A stretch of DNA of 64,000 bases from positions 89,585-153,584 of the forward strand of contig NZ_JSYN01000028.1 of NCBI RefSeq assembly GCF_000812965.1, read 5' to 3'. The notes beneath the pieces were generated by a model. It was not told the origin of the DNA, did not search any database, and saw only the letters and a list, made by a program, of their open reading frames with translations. Of this stretch, positions 24,278-32,934 are shown in pieces. A program made the translations under genes and the position numbers. The stretch's first letter is position 1. Every line of letters begins with the position of its first letter. Origin of the DNA: Pedobacter kyungheensis (GTDB lineage Bacteria; Bacteroidota; Bacteroidia; Sphingobacteriales; Sphingobacteriaceae).

Positions 24278-25654
24278 TTATAGTAAAACGCCTTTTAAAA
24301 TCAATACGGCAACACTAAAATAGATTACAATTCCGGTTACATCAACCATGGTGGCCACAAAAGGGGCCGATGAAGTGGCGGGATCGAGTTTCAGTTTTTT
24401 AAGGATAATAGGCATCATCGAGCCAATTAAACTTCCCCACAGCACAATGCCCACCAAGGTAAAAAATATGGTTGTGGCAATTAAAAGCCAATGTGGGCCA
24501 TAATTATATAAATGCAGTTCCTGCCAGGTAATAATGCGGATAAAACCGATGGTGCCTAAAATTATACCAAGCAATGCACCAGAAATCAGCTCTCGCCGCA
24601 TTACGCGCCACCACTCGGCAATAGTTACTTCGCCCAGTGCCATGGCTTGTATAATCAGTGTAGATGCCTGAGAGCCGCTGTTACCACCACTACTCATGAT
24701 TAAGGGAATAAAAAGCGATAATACAACTGCTTTTTCGAGTTCGATTTCGAAATGCTGCATCGCTGTTGCGGTTAACATTTCGCCTAAAAAGAGTACGATT
24801 AACCAGCCTGCACGCTTTTTTACCAGCTTTAAAATCGGCATATCCAGGTATGGTTCGTCCAAAGCCTCGGTACCCCCTATTTTGTGCATATCTTCGGTAT
24901 ACTCTTCGTTGGCAATCCACAAAATATCATCAACGGTTACAATACCCAAAAGAATGTTGTTTTCATCCACAACCGGTAGAGCTACACGGTTATTCATCCT
25001 GAAGATGTTAATGGCATCTTCCTGCGGATCATTAGCCTTTAATGCGATAAAGCGTCTGTCGGTTAATTCGCCAATAATGGCTTCAGGATCGGCCAGTAAA
25101 ACTTCCCTGATCCTGATATCGTCCAACAATACACCTTCTTTATCGATTACGTATACCACATCAATGGTTTCGGAGTTTTTACCGTAACGCCTGATGTGCG
25201 CCAGAACCCGTGCAATTGACCATTCGGGCTTAACGGCAATGTAATCGGGGGTCATTAACCGGCCAATACTGTATTCGTTATAACCTAAAAGGGTAAGCGA
25301 CTCGTTACGTTCCTGCGGCGGCAAAAGTGTAATCATTTTCTTTACCACATCGCCTTTTAGCTCACTAAAAAGTGCAGTACGGTCATCAGGTGGCAGATCT
25401 TTAATGATCTGGTTAAGCTTATTGCCTGAAAGTTTTTTGATGATACGCTCCTGGGTTGGAAAATCGAGAATCCGGAAAACGTTTACCGCCCTGTTTATAG
25501 AGAGGGTTTCGATAAATTTGGCAGCATACTGTGGCAGCTCATCAATAAGTTGTTCAACATCCGAAATGTTCAGTTGGTCGAGATATTGCTTTAAAGCTTT
25601 ATCGTTTTCCTTTTCAAGCAGTTCCTGAATCTCTTCTACAACCATTTCTTCCAT
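24278..25654 (-). CDS. mgtE: Magnesium transporter MgtE
   Basis: 458 residues from the ATG at 25654 (two extra codons reach a TTG). The order is a superhelical MgtE_N domain (about 25-130) with LPPDDRTALFSEL, two CBS domains (about 135-255), a connecting helix, and five C-terminal membrane helices with the pore motif SSGGNSGSQAST. The cytosolic domains sense Mg2+ and close the channel. It is followed by the HAD gene with a 5-bp gap. Confidence 0.95.
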   Translation of the reverse strand: MEEMVVEEIQELLEKENDKALKQYLDQLNISDVEQLIDELPQYAAKFIETLSINRAVNVFRILDFPTQERIIKKLSGNKLNQIIKDLPPDDRTALFSELKGDVVKKMITLLPPQERNESLTLLGYNEYSIGRLMTPDYIAVKPEWSIARVLAHIRRYGKNSETIDVVYVIDKEGVLLDDIRIREVLLADPEAIIGELTDRRFIALKANDPQEDAINIFRMNNRVALPVVDENNILLGIVTVDDILWIANEEYTEDMHKIGGTEALDEPYLDMPILKLVKKRAGWLIVLFLGEMLTATAMQHFEIELEKAVVLSLFIPLIMSSGGNSGSQASTLIIQAMALGEVTIAEWWRVMRRELISGALLGIILGTIGFIRIITWQELHLYNYGPHWLLIATTIFFTLVGIVLWGSLIGSMMPIILKKLKLDPATSSAPFVATMVDVTGIVIYFSVAVLILKGVLL

Positions 25655-25906
25655 AAACAACTATTTTTTTGTTACATGCCTAAACCTCTATTAACGGTTC
25701 GCAAAGGTGCATTTTTATTTCTAAAAAAGCCAGTGCCGGGGCTTTAAAAATCGTTAAGCAAGCACTAAATAAAAAAATACGGGGCCAGAAACCGCGGCTA
25801 TAGAAAACAGAGACAATGATTTAATTATTTTTTAACACAAAATAAAACCTGAGGTTCAAAAAGCCAGCTGCTTTTATATTTAATGACTAAAAATAGCCGA
25901 TTTATT

Positions 25907-25938
25907 TTGATTAAATGATTTTGATTTTTCTATATTTG
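25907..25938 (+). promoter_or_regulatory. Promoter of tRNA-Arg
   Basis: TTTTG (ending at 25909), 21 bp, then TATATTTG (25931-25938), an exact -7 box. The mature tRNA 5' end is only 7 bp downstream. Confidence 0.75.
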
Positions 25939-25945
25939 CAGCCTT

Positions 25946-26017
25946 GCTCCCGTAGTTCAATGGATAGAATTATGGTTTCCGGTACCATCGATATGAGTTC
26001 GAATCTCGTCGGGAGCA
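25946..26017 (+). tRNA. tRNA-Arg (anticodon CCG)
   Basis: A full cloverleaf can be drawn. The acceptor stem is GCTCCCG (25946-25952) with CGGGAGC (26010-26016) and discriminator A. The anticodon stem is ATGGT/ACCAT around the loop TTCCGGT, so the anticodon is CCG (codon CGG). The T arm is ATGAG-TTCGAAT-CTCGT. CCA is not encoded. Confidence 0.95.
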
Positions 26018-26018
26018 C

Positions 26019-26062
26019 AAACGAGACAAATCAGTTTTCAAGCTGCTTGTCTCGTTTTTTTT
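26019..26062 (+). terminator. Terminator of tRNA-Arg
   Basis: ACGAGACAA (26021-26029) pairs with TTGTCTCGT (26047-26055), followed by eight T residues. The sequence recurs almost unchanged at 26869-26916. Confidence 0.9.
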
Positions 26063-26481
26063 ATCTCCTAGACCGCTATTTATCAAACATATTAGCTCCG
26101 CTCCTTTATTCAATAAGTTATTATCTAAAGCTTGCGCGATTTAATCAGGTTAGCTATACATGCTATCACACTATGGTAACTTTAAAAGAATGGATTGAAA
26201 ATTATTGTGGTAGAATTTTAAGCTTATATTCTTACCGAAAGCCCCAAACTAACCTATTTATTGATTATCCTTGTTGAGCATTTATATTTTTATGCATTTT
26301 CAGCGCTGAAATTGCGGGAATCAGATAAGGGCTTAAAAACAAGCAATGTAAGCACAGAATTACAAAACCACGTCAATATCAAAGTACACTATTTTTTTGT
26401 GATGTCTAAAAAAAATGATATTTTGAGTTATTAAACGCTCTACTGTAATGTCACAGACTAAGCGGCTTACTTCTATAGCAT
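26063..26481 (+). other. Gene-free spacer before the receiver gene
   Basis: About 420 bp of AT-rich sequence. A frame crosses the tRNA and runs to 26277, but it overlaps the tRNA and has no protein-like composition. I see no promoter with both elements and no clear repeat besides the two terminator copies that bound 26019-26916. Confidence 0.5.
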
Positions 26482-26841
26482 ATGAATAAGAAAATCCTGG
26501 TAGTTGATGATGACCTGTTTTTGCTTGGATCTCTGGAACTATTGCTTTCAGATGAGGGCTACATTGTCAGTTTAGTCGATAAATCATCACTGATTAAAGA
26601 CTCGCTCGTTGCCTTTAATCCTGATTTAATTATTATGGATATTTGCCTGGATGATGCCGATGGAAGGGAAATTTGCGATAAAATTAAAAATTCGTGGCTT
26701 ACTGCTCAAATCCCAATAATTTTAATGACTGCCCTTTCGCATAAAAAAATCAGTGAATTAGATTGTCTGGCCGATGCAATTATCGGAAAACCTTGTAATT
26801 ATGATACGCTGCTTAAGACAATTTCTGATTTGATAGAATAG
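26482..26841 (+). CDS. Stand-alone response regulator receiver
   Basis: 119 residues that form one receiver (CheY-like) domain and nothing more. The acidic pocket is Asp9/Asp10, the phospho-acceptor Asp53 (IIMDICLDD), the switch Thr83 (LMTAL) and Lys103 (IGKPC). There is no output domain and no histidine kinase nearby, so it would act in a phosphorelay or by protein binding. It is bounded by two near-identical terminators. Confidence 0.9.
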   Translation: MNKKILVVDDDLFLLGSLELLLSDEGYIVSLVDKSSLIKDSLVAFNPDLIIMDICLDDADGREICDKIKNSWLTAQIPIILMTALSHKKISELDCLADAIIGKPCNYDTLLKTISDLIE

Positions 26842-26868
26842 AAACTGGTCATCAGAAAAATGCTTACA

Positions 26869-26916
26869 AAAACGAGACAAACCGGTTTTTAAGCTGTTTG
26901 TCTCGTTTTTGTTTTT
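26869..26916 (+). terminator. Terminator of the receiver gene (second copy)
   Basis: ACGAGACAAA (26872-26881) pairs with TTTGTCTCGT (26897-26906), followed by a T-rich tract. It matches the tRNA-Arg terminator including the loop words GTTTT and AAGCTG, at an offset of about 851 bp. Confidence 0.88.
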
Positions 26917-26985
26917 AAGGATTTCTTTAAATATACCTTTTAATTAAGGCTATTTTCGTCAGCAAACGATTTTTCGGCTTTACTA

Positions 26986-28503
26986 CTATTTCTTAAATTC
27001 TACTTTAAAGCCAGTTACCTGCCAGGCCGGATAATTTTCAGGCTTTTTTATCAGCAGCGAATCATCGCGCTGCTCCCAGTTTAATTTTTGTTTACTGCCC
27101 AGTAAAGTAACTGAACTAATGGGCTTAGTCAGATATTTCGAGTTCCGACCCAACAGTTTCATCTCAATATCCCCCTGCGGAACGTTTAAACAAAATGCAA
27201 AAAGATCGTTTCCTTTAGTGGTGTAACGGATATCTGCAGCCAGATATTCGCGCGTATCTGTTAAGCCGCCAAAACGACCTTTTGTTTGGTTAGATTTAAG
27301 GGTTGATGGCCCTTCGCCATACACTTTCCAGGGGCGTGTGGCGTAAATCCCTTCTCCATTCAGTTTAATCCATTCGCCTATTTCGGTAACAATTTTAACC
27401 ACATCGGGCTCCAGGTCGCCCTCAGGAGTTTGCACAACATTAATTAACAAATTGCCGTTTTTGCTCACAATATCTACTAAAAGCTGCGCAATTTCATTTG
27501 CACTTTTGTATTTCTGTCCGGTTCTGTAATACCAGTCGCCTATTGAGGTATCGGTTTGCCATGGGAAAGGGCTGATCGAATCGAGCACCCCACGCTCAAC
27601 ATCCTGTGCCCATTTACCTTCAGATGGTTCTTTAGGGGTATAAACGGCTTCGAGCTTACCTTTATTTTTTGTAATATCCTGATTATAGTAATGTGCTACC
27701 ATGGTGCGGCCAATGTCCTCAAACGGAAGCTTGCTATCTGAGTAAAGTAAATCAGGATGATAGTTATCAACGAGTTCGGTTACGTATTCCAGCCATTTTT
27801 TTTGCCAGCCGGGATTATTGGTAATCCATTCATTAATGTTGCTCGAATCGGCTGGCAAATGATAAAGATCTGCATATTGCGGATCACGTCCGTCATAAGG
27901 AATGCCGGCAAACCGACCGGTTTTATCTGCCCCATGACTGGGTTGAAACCAGTTAAAACTGGCTGCGAGATGCTCTGAAACGCCAAAACGCAGTCCTTCT
28001 TTTTTAGCTGCCTTTTGCCACAACCCCACTACATCTTTCTGCGGCCCCATTTTTACCGAATTCCACCTGTGGATTTTAGAATTCCATAAAAAGAACATAT
28101 CATGATGTGAGCCCATACTTACAAAATATTTTGCTCCTGCCTTCCTATAAAGGGCCATTAATTGCTCCGGATTCCACTTTTCTGCTTTCCACAATGGAAT
28201 TATATCCTTATAGCCAAATTTAGAAGGAGTACCATAATGCGCTACATGGTATTTGTTCTGACCGCTGCCCTGCATATACATGTTTTTGGCATACCAATCG
28301 CCTTGCCTTGGAACGGCCTGCGGCCCCCAATGAGACCAGATTCCGAATTTTGCGTCACGAAACCAATCCGGATATTGATATTGCTTTAAGGATTCGTCTG
28401 TCGGCTTAAATTTCTGAGGTTCAATGCGGGTGTTGTTTTGCTGCGCCTGAACATTTATCGACATGAAAAATGCCGTAATCATTACAACTAATGTTTTTTT
28501 CAT
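26986..28503 (-). CDS. Alpha-L-fucosidase (GH29), secreted
   Basis: 505 residues with a signal peptide (MKKTLVVMITAFFMSINVQAQ). The GH29 catalytic domain starts with the typical YPDWFRDAKFGIWSHWGPQA, seen here as WFRDAKFGIWSHWG, followed by the substrate-binding SMGSHHDMF and the nucleophile region HPDLLYSDSKL (the Asp of YSD). A C-terminal beta domain follows (about 410-505). It would release terminal L-fucose in the periplasm. An AraC regulator gene is divergent across 205 bp. It is not next to the SusCD locus at 52 kb. Confidence 0.93.
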   Translation of the reverse strand: MKKTLVVMITAFFMSINVQAQQNNTRIEPQKFKPTDESLKQYQYPDWFRDAKFGIWSHWGPQAVPRQGDWYAKNMYMQGSGQNKYHVAHYGTPSKFGYKDIIPLWKAEKWNPEQLMALYRKAGAKYFVSMGSHHDMFFLWNSKIHRWNSVKMGPQKDVVGLWQKAAKKEGLRFGVSEHLAASFNWFQPSHGADKTGRFAGIPYDGRDPQYADLYHLPADSSNINEWITNNPGWQKKWLEYVTELVDNYHPDLLYSDSKLPFEDIGRTMVAHYYNQDITKNKGKLEAVYTPKEPSEGKWAQDVERGVLDSISPFPWQTDTSIGDWYYRTGQKYKSANEIAQLLVDIVSKNGNLLINVVQTPEGDLEPDVVKIVTEIGEWIKLNGEGIYATRPWKVYGEGPSTLKSNQTKGRFGGLTDTREYLAADIRYTTKGNDLFAFCLNVPQGDIEMKLLGRNSKYLTKPISSVTLLGSKQKLNWEQRDDSLLIKKPENYPAWQVTGFKVEFKK

Positions 28504-28708
28504 TTATGGTTTCTTTAAATTTTGAATGTTAAATTTTACTGCACAAAGGCTGCAGGGCACAGAAATATGAGCAGCAAGCTGCCAGACAATTGTTGTTCAG
28601 GATGTTTCATATATTTGGCTATTACATTCAAAAATAAGTATCTTATCCGATCTAAATTTAATTAAAACAGACTATTTATTGTAAAAATCCGACATTTTAT
28701 TGAAAAAA

Positions 28709-29599
28709 ATGGCCAAAAGAATTCTTCAAAATACTTTTTCTTTACTCAATGTAGATTATGTAAAACTTTCTGCCAAATGGGATTATCGGAGTGTAATTAG
28801 CCCCTATTACCGCATTTATTACATTGATGAAGGATCAGGAGCAATATCTGATCAACAACAAAGTTTGCAGCTCGAAGCAGGCTATCTCTATATTATTCCA
28901 AGCTTTACTTTGTGCAACCTCCACTGCAACGGTTTTTTAAGTCAGTATTTTGTTCAGTTTTTTGAAGAATCTGCAGATGGGATTTCGCTCTTTGCCCAAA
29001 GGAGGGCTATATCCAGAATCAAGGCCAGTCCAATGGATATTGATCTTTTTAAACGTTTACTCGAAATTAACCCCGGCCGGGGCATTAACCGGTCTGACGA
29101 CCCCAAAATATATGAAAAGAACATTTTTTATAAGGAATACCAGGAACTAAATAACCGGCAGAGTTTGGCAGCTTACCTGGAAACACAAGGAATATTGCTA
29201 CAACTGATGGGCCGTTTCTTGCAACCAAAATTTTTCTTAAAACAGGAATCGCACCCAAAAATCCCAGTTAAAATAGCCGAAACGGTTAGTTATATTTTAA
29301 TTAACCTGAATCAGGAATTATCGGTAACAGCACTAGCATCGCGGATAAATCAACATCCCGATTACTTTTCGCGCTTGTTTAAAACCTTTACCGGCGAGCG
29401 CCCGGTTAATTATATACTTGGCAAGCGTATAGAACGTGCGCAATATCTGCTTGCCACCAGCCAGTTAAGCTATTCTGAAATTGCAAGCCAAACGGGTTTT
29501 GATAACCTTTCGTACTTTTCCAAATCGTTTAAAAAAATTACAGGCATGTCGCCCGGAACTTATAAAAAACAGGTTTATAAAGTGGGTTTTACCTTATAA
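28709..29599 (+). CDS. AraC-family transcriptional regulator
   Basis: 296 residues from the ATG at 28709 (an upstream TTG is also in frame). The N-terminal cupin-like sensing part (about 20-130) contains YYIDEGSGAISD; the C-terminal AraC DNA-binding domain (about 195-290) has both helix-turn-helix motifs, LSVTALASRINQHPDYFSRLF and YSEIASQTGFDNLSYFSKSF (each quoted in part). It is divergent from the fucosidase gene and is the obvious candidate regulator for it, with fucose or a fucoside as inducer; this is inferred from position. Confidence 0.9.
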   Translation: MAKRILQNTFSLLNVDYVKLSAKWDYRSVISPYYRIYYIDEGSGAISDQQQSLQLEAGYLYIIPSFTLCNLHCNGFLSQYFVQFFEESADGISLFAQRRAISRIKASPMDIDLFKRLLEINPGRGINRSDDPKIYEKNIFYKEYQELNNRQSLAAYLETQGILLQLMGRFLQPKFFLKQESHPKIPVKIAETVSYILINLNQELSVTALASRINQHPDYFSRLFKTFTGERPVNYILGKRIERAQYLLATSQLSYSEIASQTGFDNLSYFSKSFKKITGMSPGTYKKQVYKVGFTL

Positions 29600-29898
29600 A
29601 AAATGATTAAAAGCTATTTAAACCTTCAACAGAACCGGATTATTGAAGTGGAAAAGGCTTTTTTTTTGCTGAAATGGAAATAAAAAAGCCACGACATCCA
29701 TCGTGGCTCTTATCAACTAACCTAAACTTTATAAATACTAACCAAATATTTATGCTGCAAAGCTAATGCCCTTGCATTAAGGAGATATTAAGTGATTATT
29801 AACTGTAATAAAACGCACAAAAACATAACATTACCACAGCAATGAGTTAAAACAGCCACCCTTACTTTGCAGCAACATTAAGCAATACAAAAATCAGT
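29600..29898. other. Spacer of about 300 bp with a hairpin
   Basis: No gene is seen. The hairpin AGCCACGA (29687-29694) - CATCCA - TCGTGGCT (29701-29708) has A residues upstream, so it has a T tract only on the minus strand. A weak -7-like TTACTTTG (29862-29869) lies 30 bp before the next gene. Confidence 0.6.
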
Positions 29899-30141
29899 AT
29901 GGAAAAAACGGCAAATATCATCAGTACCGATCTGCAAAAATTCATCGATAAATTCGAACCGGCTAAATTCAAACTCATGACTAAAGGAATTGAGATCAGG
30001 GGCATTAACGATTTACCCAAAAACATTAGTCAGGCCAGGGCACTGATCGAGAGCATGAAACTTAATTTAATGGTGGTACATCATGCCGGGATGCTGGCTT
30101 ACAGAGCATTTGAAGTAAATGTAATTCCACCGGCCGCATAA
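29899..30141 (+). CDS. Hypothetical 80-residue protein
   Basis: MEKTANIISTDLQKFIDKFEPAKF... is a soluble, mostly helical-looking sequence ending VNVIPPAA. No signal peptide and no family that I recognise. It has a regular codon pattern, an ATG preceded by a weak -7-like TTACTTTG, and a shared convergent terminator at its end, so it is probably real. It converges with another unknown gene of similar size. Confidence 0.65.
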   Translation: MEKTANIISTDLQKFIDKFEPAKFKLMTKGIEIRGINDLPKNISQARALIESMKLNLMVVHHAGMLAYRAFEVNVIPPAA

Positions 30142-30147
30142 AAAACA

Positions 30148-30172
30148 AAAGCCCTGCAAAATGCGGGGCTTT
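30148..30172. terminator. Bidirectional terminator between two small unknown genes
   Basis: AAAGCCCTGC (30148-30157), loop AAAAT, GCGGGGCTTT (30163-30172), one T-G wobble. It has A- and T-rich flanks. Confidence 0.85.
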
Positions 30173-30178
30173 ACTTAT

Positions 30179-30466
30179 TTAATTCAGCTGTTCTCTGGGC
30201 AAGCCGTGAATAACCACATTGCCCAAAACAATATCTGCCTTGAAGAAAACAAATTCCAGATCGGCATAGAGGTGTACTCCTGCAGTAAGCAATATCTGCC
30301 GGGCAAACTCAGCCATGGCTGCCTGATCGTTAAATGACATGTCGCCGGGAATTAACAATGCAATTACATTAGGCTCGCTTACCTTTACTTCAATATCAAA
30401 CTGAGTAACCAGGCCCATTATTTTCTTCGCTACCGCAGCCAGTTCATTTGCTGTAATTTTAGCCAT
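30179..30466 (-). CDS. Hypothetical 95-residue protein
   Basis: MAKITANELAAVAKKIMGL... is soluble, with alternating helix and strand propensity and no transmembrane stretch. I do not recognise the family. It has one of the best promoters in the window (30523-30552) and a terminator, so it is a genuine monocistronic gene. Its size and pairing with the convergent 80-residue gene are the only context. Confidence 0.7.
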   Translation of the reverse strand: MAKITANELAAVAKKIMGLVTQFDIEVKVSEPNVIALLIPGDMSFNDQAAMAEFARQILLTAGVHLYADLEFVFFKADIVLGNVVIHGLPREQLN

Positions 30467-30522
30467 ATTGTTCTATTCATTTAATTTACCTGCACCAATC
30501 AATATCATCTAATCCTTACGTG

Positions 30523-30552
30523 CAAATATAAAAAAACGGTAATTGCATGCAA
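30523..30552 (-). promoter_or_regulatory. Full Bacteroidota promoter of the 95-residue gene
   Basis: Minus strand TTG (30552-30550), 19 bp, then TATATTTG (30530-30523): both -33 and -7 elements at consensus spacing. The leader is about 50 nt. Confidence 0.75.
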
Positions 30553-30614
30553 CTTTTGGCTAAATACAAAAGCTAAACCACGAGGTGTTAATGCTCCCCT
30601 GGCTTTAATTTATT

Positions 30615-31004
30615 TTATTCGTTTGGTGGCACAACATCTGTAATGCTAAAAACTTTTAGTCCGGCCGGAACTTTCCATTGCACCGTATCGCCTTTTCTAA
30701 AACCAATCAGTGCTGCCGCAATAGGTGTGGTAACCGAGATTTTCTTTTCTTTGATATTGGCGTATTGCGGCAGCACAATGGTTAGGGCTGTAGTTTCGCC
30801 TGTCGCCTCGTCGGTTATCCACACCCGGGCATTTAATCTGATGCCATGTGCAGGAAATGCTTCCTTTTTAATGATAATTGCCCTGCTTAGCTCTGCCGAA
30901 AGCGACATTTCATCACTTCCAGCATTTTGTTTACTAAAATAAGGCTTAAGGAGGTTATAGTCCTCCTGGGTGATAATCACCGGATTGCTCTCGTTTGGAT
31001 TCAT
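30615..31004 (-). CDS. GreA/GreB-family elongation factor (Rnk-like)
   Basis: 129 residues from the ATG at 31004 (the frame extends to 31118, but that part has low-complexity sequence and no ATG fitting the family). It has the C-terminal FKBP-like GreA/GreB domain with ELSRAIIIKKEAFP, VTTPIAAALIGFRKGDTV and the typical end WKVPAGLKVFSI. It lacks the N-terminal coiled-coil of true GreA, as in Rnk and the Bacteroidota GreAB-type proteins that bind RNA polymerase. Confidence 0.8.
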   Translation of the reverse strand: MNPNESNPVIITQEDYNLLKPYFSKQNAGSDEMSLSAELSRAIIIKKEAFPAHGIRLNARVWITDEATGETTALTIVLPQYANIKEKKISVTTPIAAALIGFRKGDTVQWKVPAGLKVFSITDVVPPNE

Positions 31005-31378
31005 ATTTATTGTTTTTAAATGGATTTGAAATTGAAAAAAACACAAGCGCGGCAATATATCGCCAATGGCGTCCTTCTTTTTTTTAATAAATTGCTGCTG
31101 AATTGTGTTTAACCCCAAACCAGGGATGGTATGTTATAGGCTTGGGGCAAAATGATCAAAATCCTTAAAGCTAGGGATGTAGAAGAGCCTGGCTGAAAAG
31201 TTACTGATGCCCGATTTTCGAAGCACGCGCAAGCCATACCTGTTGCAGCTTAAAGCAAAAGGTTTAGGATTAGCGATTATATGGTTGCTACAAGGCTTCA
31301 ATTTATCCAAATATAACCTTTATGGTGCCAGTCTGCAAACTCATTAGCTTCAATTAACATGATTATGACGTGTTGCAG
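31005..31378. other. Spacer of about 370 bp, no clear gene
   Basis: I see no promoter, hairpin or repeat. A 46-codon frame from an ATG at 31207 to a stop at 31345 looks weakly hydrophobic in the middle but has no family resemblance. Confidence 0.5.
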
Positions 31379-32347
31379 TTAAATTTTGCTTACCGCATTG
31401 ATGAAGTAAGGTGAATCGTTCCACTTAATTTTTTTATAGCTAAAGTCTTTTTTTAGCGCCTCAGGAAGGCAATCCCACACGGCCTGACTCATTTTTTCGA
31501 GTAGTAGTTTTTTAGAAAAGGTATCGGATACCACAAAACTGATTTCCCTTACCGGTTTAGGGTCTTTGAAAGTTTTAAAGAGCGCGGTTTCTTTCTCGTT
31601 GATGATTGAAAGTGCCGGAATAATGGCAAAGCCAAGCTTGGCGCGTACCAGGTTTTTCAGTGTTTCGATCGAAGAGATATCATAACTGAACTGTTCTTTT
31701 ATTTTACCCGGCTCCTTGATTCCGCAAATATCCAATAGCTGTGCATTGTAGCAGTATTCGTTCTGCAACAACAACAATTCAGGCTTATCATAGGGCTGTA
31801 ACTCGTAAAAATCGTCGTTGGCCATGGGATGGTTTTCATTTAAATAAGCCACAAAAGGTTCTTTAAAAATGGCATGTTCAACCAGGTTTGGATGACCTGT
31901 TGGCGTTGCCATAATGGCCACATCGATTGCTCCTGTTTCTACATCCTGCATCAGCTGACCTGTATTGGCCTCTTTAATTACAAAATTTACTTTGGGCGCG
32001 ATGGTTTTCATGGCGCTGATAAATAAGGGAATAAGATAGGGCGATAAGGTTGAAATTATACCCAGTTTCAATTCGCCTTCGAGCAGGTTTTTCTGGTTAA
32101 TTACAAAATCGCGGATTTCATCGGTTTCACGCAAAATTTTCCTGGCGCGGTTAATAATCTCCTTACCCAGTACTGTTGGTGTTAGTGGCACCTTGTTGCG
32201 ATCGAAAATTTTAATCCCGATTTCTTCTTCCAGGTTTTTGAGTTGTATGGTAAGCCCGGGTTGTGTTACCATGCAAACTTCTGCCGCCCGCGCAAAATGA
32301 CGTTCCTCATCCAATGCCACTACGTATTTCAATTGCTGAATAGTCAT
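31379..32347 (-). CDS. oxyR: OxyR-type LysR regulator, peroxide sensor
   Basis: 322 residues. N-terminal winged HTH (about 3-60, HFARAAEVCMVTQPGLTIQL, a LysR hallmark) and a C-terminal effector domain. The redox pair C199 and C208 (CYNAQLLDIC, nine residues apart) falls at exactly the numbers of E. coli OxyR, where H2O2 forms the C199-C208 disulfide and switches on the regulon. It is divergent from an OsmC-type peroxidase gene, which is a plausible target. It starts with ATG and regulates across a 119-bp spacer. Confidence 0.9.
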   Translation of the reverse strand: MTIQQLKYVVALDEERHFARAAEVCMVTQPGLTIQLKNLEEEIGIKIFDRNKVPLTPTVLGKEIINRARKILRETDEIRDFVINQKNLLEGELKLGIISTLSPYLIPLFISAMKTIAPKVNFVIKEANTGQLMQDVETGAIDVAIMATPTGHPNLVEHAIFKEPFVAYLNENHPMANDDFYELQPYDKPELLLLQNEYCYNAQLLDICGIKEPGKIKEQFSYDISSIETLKNLVRAKLGFAIIPALSIINEKETALFKTFKDPKPVREISFVVSDTFSKKLLLEKMSQAVWDCLPEALKKDFSYKKIKWNDSPYFINAVSKI

Positions 32348-32350
32348 GAT

Positions 32351-32417
32351 TATAAATTTAATTTATAAAGATATAAAATTATCAATTTGATTTATGATCG
32401 TAGCCGCAATAAATTTG
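32351..32417 (+). promoter_or_regulatory. Divergent oxyR / osmC control region
   Basis: An exact promoter for the osmC-type gene is present: TTTG (32386-32389), 20 bp, TAAATTTG (32410-32417). Just upstream, the AT-rich stretch 32351-32396 contains dyads such as ATAAATTTAATTTAT (near-palindromic) and TCAATTTGA, a plausible OxyR site, overlapping the -33 element and close to the oxyR start. Confidence 0.6.
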
Positions 32418-32466
32418 TTCCAACAAAAAAGATCAAATCACTATAAACATTTAAAAAATTAAGATC

Positions 32467-32886
32467 ATGAAATTTACAAGAACAGCAAACGCCAATTGGA
32501 AAGGTACAGGAATGGACGGAAAAGGAACCATCAGCACCCAAAGTACTACTTTAGACCAGGCACAATTATCATTTAAAACCCGTTTTGCGGAAGGTGTTGG
32601 CACCAACCCCGAAGAACTGATTGCCGCAGCACACTCGGGTTGTTTTACCATGCAACTGAGCTTCCTGTTAAGCGAGGCAGGTCTGGTTCCCGAAAACCTG
32701 GATACCAAAGCCAATGTAACTTTTGAGAATGGCACCATTACTTTAATCCACCTTGAATTAACCGGCAGTGTTGCAGGAATTGATGAAGAAGAATTTAAAG
32801 TTTTTGCGCAAAAGGCAAAAGAAATTTGTCCGGTATCTAAATTATTAAATACCGAAATCACTTTATCTGCATCGCTGGTAGCCTAA
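32467..32886 (+). CDS. OsmC-family hydroperoxidase
   Basis: 139 residues. Thiol-dependent organic or hydrogen peroxide reductase of the OsmC/Ohr superfamily. The two catalytic cysteines are C59 (AAHSGCFTMQLSF) and C121 (EICPVSKLL); the opening MKFTRTANANWKG is the OsmC-type start. OsmC prefers hydrogen and organic hydroperoxides. It is divergent from oxyR, 48 bp before an alpha/beta hydrolase gene on the same strand, and probably in one operon with it. Confidence 0.9.
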   Translation: MKFTRTANANWKGTGMDGKGTISTQSTTLDQAQLSFKTRFAEGVGTNPEELIAAAHSGCFTMQLSFLLSEAGLVPENLDTKANVTFENGTITLIHLELTGSVAGIDEEEFKVFAQKAKEICPVSKLLNTEITLSASLVA

Positions 32887-32934
32887 GCGCTATTAAAAAA
32901 ACATAATAAGTTAAACCCTATAATTTTAAACAAA

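Noticed and set aside
25915..26277. Open frame of 120 codons across the tRNA-Arg gene
   Set aside because: It covers the tRNA, its promoter and its terminator, and the protein has no sensible composition.
26482..26841. A complete two-component system at the receiver gene
   Set aside because: Only a receiver is encoded; no histidine kinase or output domain lies nearby.
28504..28708. Copies of the CAGGAY operator in the fucosidase / AraC spacer
   Set aside because: Only single CAGGAT/CAGGGC words occur, without the 10-bp repeated arrangement.
31207..31347. 46-codon frame upstream of the GreA/GreB-type gene
   Set aside because: No promoter, no family resemblance; not enough to call a gene.
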